Positions 56,240-64,000 of a stretch of DNA of 64,000 bases are shown piece after piece. The notes under the pieces are model-generated. The model was not told the DNA's origin. It ran no database searches and saw only the letters and a program-made list of their open reading frames with translations. Location of the stretch: positions 744,001 through 808,000 of the forward strand of contig NRSV01000006.1 of assembly GCA_002286855.1 (NCBI GenBank), written 5' to 3'. A program made the position numbers and the translations under genes. Origin of the DNA: Bipolaris cookei (Eukaryota; Ascomycota; Dothideomycetes; Pleosporales; Pleosporaceae). Position 1 is the stretch's first letter; the number at the start of each line of letters is the position of its first letter.

Positions 56240-58089
56240 ATGCCGACGCGCGCAATAAAAGCCATCTTCTATACGCGCTTCCACCATGAAAAGGGTACGC
56301 ATCTTTGGAGATTTTTTTGGGGACCTGCGCTAACTCCGCTCCAAGGGAACCGCGTACTCCACCAAGTCCCCCCGGGAGCCATAATACCCTCTACCCTACC
56401 CTCCGCCCTGACTACACCACTGTTTCCTTTCTCCTCTGTCACCCAGTATCTCATACCCACACAGCAGTTCTGTGACCGCCTGCTCACCTTTTGCGTCAAT
56501 CACCACCGCGTTGTTGGCTATCCAGTCTGCATACGAGAAGGTAAATACAGTAGGAATGAATTTATCTTCAACTTTGCTATTGTAATTGGCGAGAATGAAC
56601 GCGATTGGGCGTGCTATGGGGAAGTGGCGCGAAAGCTGGGACGGCTGCTAAGAGGATTAGAAGAACAGGGTGGATTTCTGAGCAAAGAAGAGGTTGGCGT
56701 CTGGGACGATGATGGAGGTACTATCGATGCAGGCTTAGACAATGGTGTTTGTGGATTTGGGGTAGGTGGTGGAAGCAAAGTGTATGCGTTGTGTGAGATG
56801 GTGCTGGAGGATCTGAATAACTATGCCGAATGCATGATACCAATTGGTAGGTTATTTGTGCCCATGAAGAACAATGTGTTGATCAAGTGCTAGACGACTC
56901 CAACACGATCAACCTGAAGTTGTTTCCTACACGGCCTCCTCCGCCACCTATCCTCGCCCATCAAGTCCCATTACTCACAATCTCCCTATCAAGTCTACAG
57001 CAACCCATATCTTCGGATCTTACACTGAACCGGATCCTCCCTTACATCAACGGTATCAACTCAATAGCACACATTGCGCAGCTCGCCGATACTGATCTCT
57101 CGTTGACACGGAAAGCGATCCAGCATCTGGTATACTATGGATGTCTGGTATTGCTGGATATCTTCAGCTTTGGGGCTATCTATGCACCGACAGCAGAGAT
57201 TGGTGGTTTCATTGTAGATGCAGAGGTCAGGGACGAATGTATGCGCTATGTCAGGGTACCGAGGATGAAGCTGGGCCCTAACGCGAAATCAGTCTGGATG
57301 GATAGCGAGTCTACAGATCTGAGCCAAGACGGGCGAAGTTCCATCTCTTCTTCTGCATCACAGCTCAGCGAGGCGGTAGGGTCTACGCTCAAGATTTCGG
57401 AATTCGATGCCCACATTGCAGCACAGAAGAAAGAGGAGGAAGAGGAAAAAGCCATTCAGACCAGCCATGAAACCCTGATAACACTATACACTTCACTGCG
57501 CCAGGGCTTAACGCTAAAGAACTGGGTATTGGAGAATCTGGACCTCCTTTCTGGCATCGACGTGCGCCGTCTCATCACCTTTGGCGTCATCAAGGGCTTC
57601 CTCTACCGCGTGCACAAATACGCAATCGCAACCTCGTCTACTCTCCCACCCGCACCTCCGACCAGCCTACAAACAAGCACAGCCACTTCTCTCGCCAACC
57701 TCCGCGACTCGGACACCACCACCATCCGCGGCACCGACCGCATCCATCACGCTTCTCAGCCTAGTATCCACCATCACCACCATCATCACCCGTCCTTCTC
57801 CATCCATAAACCCAGTATCGCATCTATCACGCCTCAGCACCTACAACAGCAACAACAGTCAAGTCCGCACCATCTTGGTGCGCCCAAAACCGATGAAGCT
57901 CACCATCAGCTCCTGCACAATAGCTGCATAATCGATGTGCGTGACACGAGCGGCCTGCCTTTACTCAAGTTTCTGGATGGAATGCATTGCTTTGATGATA
58001 TTTGTACGGATCTGGGACTTGCGGAGCGTGTGGTCGAGGGCATGATAAGGGGTATGGGTGATGGTGCGGGTGTTGTCGTGCATAGGTAG
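56240..58089 (+). CDS. npr2: Nitrogen permease regulator 2 (Npr2, GATOR1/SEACIT subunit)
   Basis: Exons 56240-56294, 56346-56846 and 56894-58089, with introns of 51 and 47 nt, give 583 residues. Npr2 with Npr3 and Iml1 forms the GATOR1/SEACIT complex on the vacuole that holds back TORC1 when amino acids are scarce. The start MPTRAIKAIFYTRFHHEKG leads across the first intron into NRVLHQVPPGAIIP, the longin-type N-terminal domain. The middle contains RNEFIFNFAIVIGENER, and the C-terminal helices include GINSIAHIAQLADTDLSLTR and the final FLDGMHCFDDICTDLGL. A disordered segment near residues 460-510 holds a run of six histidines and a glutamine run. The gene is convergent with the NLR-like gene. 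Confidence 0.94.
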
Positions 58090-58377
58090 TTTTAGTATCA
58101 CTACCATATGTGATGTACAAGGTATTGAATAGTTCATGTCTTGTTTGGATGCATGTTCGTAGGATTGTTCACTCTTTCAGTGAGGAGGGCCGTTGATGAG
58201 TGGTAACCGGCGAACTAGTAATCAGGTGGGTGACCACTGGCGAATCCCCGCTGTTGTATGTTTTTGATTATTTTTTTTCTCTCTTTCTTGTCGCTGATTA
58301 TTGTGTGAAAGAACATGATACAAAGAGTGAAGAAAGAAGTGGGGTTTGTGATGCTGTATATCTACAGGTAACTATGC

Positions 58378-61300
58378 CTACCTACTCCAGTAAAACACCA
58401 GGCCTTCAAGCGCCGCATCCGAGTCCGATCCTTCAAGTAGGCGCCCTCCTAATCTCTTTTGTAGAAATATCCATGCTTTCCGCTTCAGCTCCTCGCTCTC
58501 TGAATTGTCAGCCTCGCTCATTGTGTTGAGAAGAGCGCCCAGACTCGATTGCGCACGCGCAACAAATAAGTCAGCGACTGGATTGCGCGCCTGTGCGAGG
58601 CCTTGCCAGATATCCAGGGTTTGACGGAAGCAGCGCCTATTTAGTTTTTTTTGAATGTTAAGATTACAAGTTGGACTACGTTGGCGGTAACTTGCGCTTC
58701 ATAGACTAAAAGAAAAGTGGGGAAAACATACTCTGCTTCTGTGGGATTATAACCAGAATACACCTTATTCGCAAACAGCGTACCGACTTTATGCCACGAG
58801 TCGGCGGTGACGGGGTGGTTTTGACCAAGATGCTTTGCGTAAAGGGCCAGGACGTCCTTGTGTAGCCGCATGGCCTCGTCGTAGCACTGGTTCTTGAGCA
58901 TCCAGTTGCCGAGCGTGTAGTTGACTGCTTCAGGAGCCGTGTTTGGATGTAACTGCGCTTGATCTAGCATGTACTTTGCTTCTGTTAGCTTACCGCCCCA
59001 CAGGTAGCAGTTTGCGAGATTCTGCATGAGATTGCCCATGCTGCATTCCTTGTCCATGCCGAGGTCCTTGCAGTGCTGTATGGCGGTCTTGTGGTACACT
59101 TCTGCTTCCTCGAAGCGCCCGACGGCTGTATGTGTGATACCCAGGTTGGACAGAATGCGAATGTATAGCGTCGTCTTGAGGAGATCTGGCTTGTGCACTG
59201 CGGCTTTTTTGAGATGAGTGTACGACTGCACAATCTCTTGCAGAGCTTGTAGTTGGCGGCTTGTTTCGCAACATAGACGACCATGGGCAAAGTATACGAG
59301 AGCCAGTATCTCGTCGTCTGGATGATGGATTTTGAGCAGTAGTTCTTGGATGTGGGCAAAAGCTTGATCGCCCAGGCCATACTGCGCGGATTCAAAGCCG
59401 TAATTGAGGATCTTGGTCATGATTTCCAGGAGCAACACTGCATCGTCGTTGGTGATGATGTGCTTGCAGCGGCTGTATATGCTGCGCACGTGGCTGAGTA
59501 CCTTTTCTACCGCCTTCCAATGGTTGGGATTTCTGATCATTAACAGGTCTACCTCTGGTGAGAACCTATGGATTAAATGAATGGAGAAATTCAACGTGCG
59601 CCGCAGACGCGAAGAGTCCTTTTGCATCTTTTCGAATGTCGTTTTTGACACTAGACGATGCATGCTGAAGCTGTTGGTGTGATGGTCGTGTTCGATCAAC
59701 GATTGGCTTGTGAGATGACCTCGCGCATCCACAATACGTAGCGGGTTATCCAGTATGTCTGCATGAACATGAGATATGTTTGTTACACAGAAAATCTCTG
59801 CAGGAATCGAGTCTGGGTCGAGCAGTGACATTGTGTCAAGAATGACGCGGCTGTCGTCGGACAAGATGCGTGAAGACAATTCCCAGACATCGGAAACAGT
59901 CTTTTCATGCTTCAACGCACCAGGAGCCTTGTAGCCATCAATAAACTCGGGAAATTGCTCATAGAGATTCTTAAACTGCAAAGGTGAGCAATTCATGTGT
60001 GTAATGTATGCGCCAGCTTGCCGGAGCGCAAGTGGTAGTCCACCGAAGAACCGAGTTAACCATAAAACAGCCTCTTTGTCTTCAGCTGATAATGGCCTAT
60101 TGCTAGGTATCATTGAGTGTAGAAATTTGGAGCCTCCATCATCAGTAAATGACTTGATAGGAAGCGCATGTTGTGCCAAGTAATCTTGCACGGAAGGGTT
60201 TCGACTCGTTATGATGATGGAGCCATGTGTAGAGGCAGGCCAAAAGTCCATTAGAATCGAGGGGTTGTCGGCGTTGTCGAATACGATCAGGAACGCAGTT
60301 GCTAATGTCCGTTAGCGACTTCTTATCCACAAACAAAAGAGTGATACTAATTGACAAAGATTGTTGATCCAATGTAAAACAACATCTCGCGCTTCGTTTT
60401 CACTGGTATCGTGGTTCAAATGCCTTGCGATGTAGATGAACTGCGTGTCTAGTTTGCTGGGAGAATCCGCATAAAGCCAAAGGATGACTTGGTACTCGTT
60501 GGTATCGAAGTGACGATACATGTACTCTTTTGCAATAGATGATTTTCCGCACCCCCCTAACCCATATAAAACCATGCTTCGCATCTCTCGGGGACTACAT
60601 GTTTGAGTTGGATCCAGATAGCGATCCAGTTTAGACAGATGTTCGTCTCTGCCGAAGAAACCGTTCTTTCTCGGACAATTCTGCACAAAGCGAAACGGAA
60701 GAGTAACATTCATGTTAGCTGTTGCGGGTACCATGTTCTTGATATATTGCAGGATGTTGTCACTCTGCATCTTCGCCTCTTCATCTCGCTTTTCGGCCTC
60801 CTCTGCTCTTTTCTTCGCTGCTTCAAGGCCTGCGGTGGTGATTTCTCGGTCCAGCCATTCAGTATTGTCCTTGATCTTGGTCTCACATTGTGTAAACCGA
60901 GCTTCTTGACTGGGGGTAAATAAAACCTTTATCGCATTTACTGAAAGCAACGTTAGCTGATGTTCCGTCACCTCTCTATGTACGACTCACTGCATGCCGG
61001 CCTCCGAAAGAATACTATAGCTTCGACTATGAACGTTACAAACTCCAGACAAGTCCTTTTCAAACTTCTAGCAAGATGCACATAGTCTTTGGTAGGGAAC
61101 AATTTCGTCCAACGATCAAATAGGGGCAGGTAGTTAGTAAGAGACTCGAGTTGACGAAGAACTTTTTGATGCAGGGCCATGGTACGAAGAGAGACCTAAA
61201 TCTTGAGTCAGTTTCTAGGCCATTGTCTAAGATGCCTCAGGCAGGAAATTGGTGGAGAAAGGTGCTTTACCGATAGTAATATGCGTATCCCACCCCATAC

Positions 61301-61699
61301 AATCCCTACAGCAAAGGACCCACTGCTACCGGCAATGACATCACAGGCTTTCCCAAATGACAGCACCTGTTCAGCAATCGGACTTAGACGCTTGAGAAAG
61401 AGGTGAAAAGGGCCCTTCTCGTACTTTTTGCGTAAAGGCTCGAAGATTCTTGCCAGAACGCTTTCGTCTAGTGATATGTCCAATGGTACAGGGCTGCAAA
61501 GAGCACGGTCTTTTGGTTTGAGCTTCATGATATTCTCTTGCAGTGCATCTTGCCAGACTTTATCAGTGACACTAGGACTTGTTGTGTGAGCATGGGTGAT
61601 GATGGTATTCACTGCTCTAACCGAGCTAATGGCGTCATCGGAGGGATTTGCTGTAGACGTTGTTACAGACTTCGGCAGGTAAGCTATTTTTTTTGCCAT
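58378..61699 (-). CDS. NLR-like STAND protein: fungal N-terminal domain, NB-ARC and TPRs
   Basis: Five exons, 61271-61699, 60991-61195, 60356-60940, 58732-60301 and 58378-58636, all closing in phase, give 1015 residues. The N-terminal 200 residues resemble the helical domain often found before fungal NB-ARC modules (VWGGIRILLSV, then a second helical part). The nucleotide-binding domain has the P-loop GLGGCGKSS at about 338-346, Walker B-like FLIVFDNAD near 410, SIIITSRN and GLPLALRQAGAYIT. From about residue 690 come tetratricopeptide repeats, ending in a short helical tail. This architecture is that of fungal NLR/STAND proteins in nonself recognition or cell death. Intron 3 uses a weak donor (GTCAAT), and the last exon was added because the frame ends prematurely in a sequence with intron features. 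Confidence 0.87.
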
Positions 61700-62389
61700 T
61701 GTAAATGATATGGTAGAAAAAGTAACATATTCAGAGTCAAAATGAAAGGGTAGGGTAGAGTGTAGGTTGAGGTATCACTAGTTATCACATATGGCTAGTT
61801 TCCTAGATGCTTGACTTATGCCACTTGATTCTGCCATGTTTCGCTTGTCTCACGCCCAGAACAGATACCAATGAGGCTGAATGATCATTAGCTTTCTGTG
61901 GCAGATGAGGCTTGGGCTGTGTTCACATGGCATGGTGTAGATCCCGCTAAAATGAAAAGAAGCACCCGTCTCACCAGCGGCTTACTGGCCAACAGAAGGC
62001 AAGGCCTATTTCTAGCAAATCATCGGGCACAGATACCCTGCTCTCGAGAAGCCATATGTGTGATGCTCTTGCGGCCTGACTATACACAGTGTTAGAGCAG
62101 TTGCCTTCTTTTCTCTCCTAGCCCCACCTCTTTCTTGTCCTTATCAATCATCAGATTGGTTGTCGACTGCAGCGCCTATCGGTTTTATTGCTGAAGGAGT
62201 CGAACATGCATGTTGGGCTGCGGGGTTGCCTTTTGAATTTCAGGGGTGGTGGCTTAGCGATATCATAGGACTGATCAATACCCTCAGTGTGCATAAGTAT
62301 AGCGTGACCCGCAGCAACCACACTCAACCAGTCTTGAACATCTTTCCAGCACGTTCACAATAACTTACTACATTGTACAATAAAACATT
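61700..62389. other. Intergenic region upstream of the NLR-like gene
   Basis: Promoter of the NLR-like gene on the left and of the small broken gene on the right. Short frames only, with no recognisable product. Confidence 0.55.
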
Positions 62390-62706
62390 ATGTCATTTGT
62401 GTCTGCAGCCCGCACCGCCGCAGTTACTGCAAAGTGAGTTGCTCAACATATGATCTCACTCACTATTTGGTACTAACATTAAGCAGACCCTAGACCTAAG
62501 CTTTACTTGTAGGATCACGGGTATCTGAAAAGGCTCAGCCCTGGAGGGCATTTTGGCCGCCCAAGGCTGAGGATTACACGGCTGCAGAAAAGGCAGAGAT
62601 GCCATGGCTGACATGGAAATACGACCCGAAGAAGCCTACTGATCGTCCGTGGAGGGAGTGGATGCTAGAGAATCAGAAGACAGTTGCACGTCGTGGCGGA
62701 CTTTAG
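62390..62706 (+). pseudogene. Small two-exon gene with two in-frame stops, function unknown
   Basis: The ATG at 62390 starts a basic, Ala-rich, presequence-like head (MSFVSAARTAAVTA). A GTGAGT donor at 62434 and a TACTAAC branch with CAG acceptor ending at 62486 define a 53-nt intron. The second exon continues in the correct phase to a stop at 62704, through a Trp-rich conserved-looking stretch (AFWPPKAEDYTAAEKAEMPW, then TWKYDPKKPTDRPWREWM), 88 codons in all. But codons at 62491 (TAG) and 62497 (TAA) interrupt the start of exon 2. This may be a recent pseudogene, a gene using a later acceptor (GGAG near 62555, which would skip both stops), or sequence error. The protein family is not recognised; a small mitochondrial protein is a guess. 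Confidence 0.5.
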
Positions 62707-62903
62707 GCGTTCTATCTACCATCTAGAGGTTGACTCAGGCTCTGCATGGCGCTGCACACGAATAAGGCGCTGGCGAAATCTTTGAATGGCAGTCTCTCTT
62801 ACAGCACTTACTGCAAATGAAGTGTACTAACCGAAAACTCCTTGATGTTGCAAATTTCCATGTGAAATTTCCATCACCTTGATTGATTGATCGTCCAAAT
62901 GGC
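62707..62903. other. Short spacer
   Basis: 197 bp between the small gene and the converging oxidoreductase gene; nothing seen. Confidence 0.5.
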
Positions 62904-64000
62904 TCAACTCAGCCCCAGTCCAGATATATCGACTGAAGGTGGCAGCCCTAACAAAAGCTCGCTCATCACCCTGCCGCTTCCCAGAGAAAGTGTCACCCCA
63001 TCACTGAAATGTGCTGTGTTGAGGAACAAGCCCCCTATGGTTGATGATGCGCTCTCTACTTTAGAATTTTCAGTGACAGAGTCGTCTTTAAAACCGAGCA
63101 GATTCCATTCAACGCTGGTAATGATCGGGTGCTCAAATGTAGATAGTGGCCTATAGCACCTTCCGACATCATAGATTTCGAGTTCTTCGTCTTCTCCCAC
63201 CTGTATATACTGCTTGGCCAATGAAATCATGCTCTGAATCTCTGTTGGTTGCGCTTTAACAGATTCCGCAAGCTCAGGAAGTTCCTCAGGAATGGCTCCC
63301 CAGCCGCCCACATACAATTCACCTCCTAGGAAACTGGTGATGTCAAGACCCTGGCCTCCGGGAATGTCGTTTTGAAGAAACACTTGCTCACTGCCCTTTT
63401 CATCGTCCTGTGCCTTCCAACCGGGCGTACGAACACGAAAGTGGTTTCCTGCTGATGCAGTAGAGTTCATGGGTAAATGCAATGATGCCCGAGGAAACAG
63501 CGTGGAGAAGACGCGAGGTGACCAAGGCCCAGCTGCAATTACAATGCTTCTGCAAGGTATCTTACGGAGAGCCTGATCCTGTTGTTGGACATGAATACCA
63601 GAGAAGTGATTTGAGCCCTTAGCGACCTCGACAGACGTCGCATTTGCATTGAATACGAAATGAACTCCTAGTCTTACGCACTCGTTATACAGGAATTTGC
63701 AGAACCGATTAGGATCGCTTGTTTGTTAGAATACCATATGTTGATCAGCGGGGGTACATACAGATGCGCCCCATGTGGAGGCTCAGCCATGCGCTGCACT
63801 GTCCAGTTTTCCTTTGGTCGCAACCAGCCCGGAAGTGCGCTTTGAGGTTGCTTAACAGGAGGCGTTGGCCCCCAATCGTCAGCAGGTTTGGGAGTACCGA
63901 TAAAATCTTGTGGCGTTATTCGATAAACAGTCAAGTCGCTAAATCCGAAATCCATTTGCCCGTTGGGAAAAGCCACCTTCTGAAACAGATTGAAAGAAAG
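62904..64000 (-). CDS. FAD-dependent oxidoreductase (DAO family), partial
   Basis: The 3' part of a gene that runs off the right edge. Exon 62904-63717 joins exon 63762 to beyond 64000 by a 44-nt intron (GTATGT...ACAAG, CTAAC branch) in matching phase. The visible part includes QMDFGFSDLTVYRITPQDF, then DPNRFCKFLYNECVRLGVHF, the flavoprotein segment IPCRSIVIAAGPWSPRVF and the C-terminal block GRCYRPLSTFEHPIIT ... GGLFLNTAHFSDGVTLSLGS, which is the DAO-fold closing motif around the flavin. The N-terminal dinucleotide-binding loop is outside the window. Substrate is probably a small amine or amino acid but cannot be assigned. A CAG acceptor-like site at 63982 could mark another exon border near the edge. 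Confidence 0.85.

Noticed and set aside
62434..62560. Treating the small 62.4-kb gene as intact by using an acceptor at about 62556
   Set aside because: It avoids the stops, but the acceptor context is poor and lies far from the TACTAAC branch site, so it is kept only as an alternative.
1..64000. CRISPR array, bacterial-type operon or biosynthetic gene cluster
   Set aside because: The window is eukaryotic with spliced genes. No regularly spaced repeats and no polyketide or peptide synthetase genes were seen.

Overview
This window is a piece of a filamentous ascomycete genome, most likely a dothideomycete of the Pleosporales type. Genes are split by short GT-AG introns, mostly 44-106 nt, with CTAAC-type branch sites. 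The gene set (Mdm12, Csn12, Npr2, Nup85, PTH11-like receptor, HET and NLR-like proteins) is typical of Pezizomycotina, and a nuclear-type tRNA-Tyr carries an 11-nt intron. Species cannot be fixed from the sequence alone. Nearly all gene models were assembled by matching reading frames across splice sites, so exon boundaries are inferences from the sequence.

Left part (1-13.5 kb): a secreted beta-lactamase-like serine hydrolase converges on uba4 (tRNA thiolation/urmylation E1). After a 1.5-kb spacer come a HET-domain protein, slx9 (pre-40S assembly), a PTH11/rhodopsin-like seven-helix membrane protein and a ZIP zinc transporter. A short insertion with an (ATT)n tail and a 14-bp direct repeat lies just before the ZIP gene and looks like a truncated non-LTR retrotransposon. 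At 13.9-16 kb a tRNA-Tyr sits beside a 1.83-kb Fot1/pogo-type DNA transposon whose transposase is broken by eight internal stops and a frameshift.

Middle part (16-29 kb) is gene-poor. I recognise only mdm12 (ERMES complex) and a possible 48-residue cysteine-rich protein. The rest is low-complexity sequence with homopolymer tracts and CAG/CAA repeats. A large-subunit catalase follows at 29-31 kb, with two perfect CRE palindromes upstream.

Right part (32-64 kb): a 1371-residue protein appears to join a homeodomain-like segment, zinc fingers, a protein kinase and a HET domain. It is followed by rrp7, a SYLF-domain protein, nup85, a 3.9-kb gap, a BTB protein, csn12, rpl20, a peroxisomal enoyl-CoA hydratase/isomerase-like protein, npr2, an NB-ARC/TPR NLR-like protein, a small gene with two in-frame stops and a partial FAD-dependent oxidoreductase at the right edge.

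Most genes are housekeeping genes arranged as divergent or convergent neighbours and not as a pathway cluster. The unusual theme is three genes of fungal self/nonself-recognition type (HET at 5 kb, kinase-HET at 32 kb, NLR at 58 kb) in one 64-kb interval, together with decayed transposable elements.
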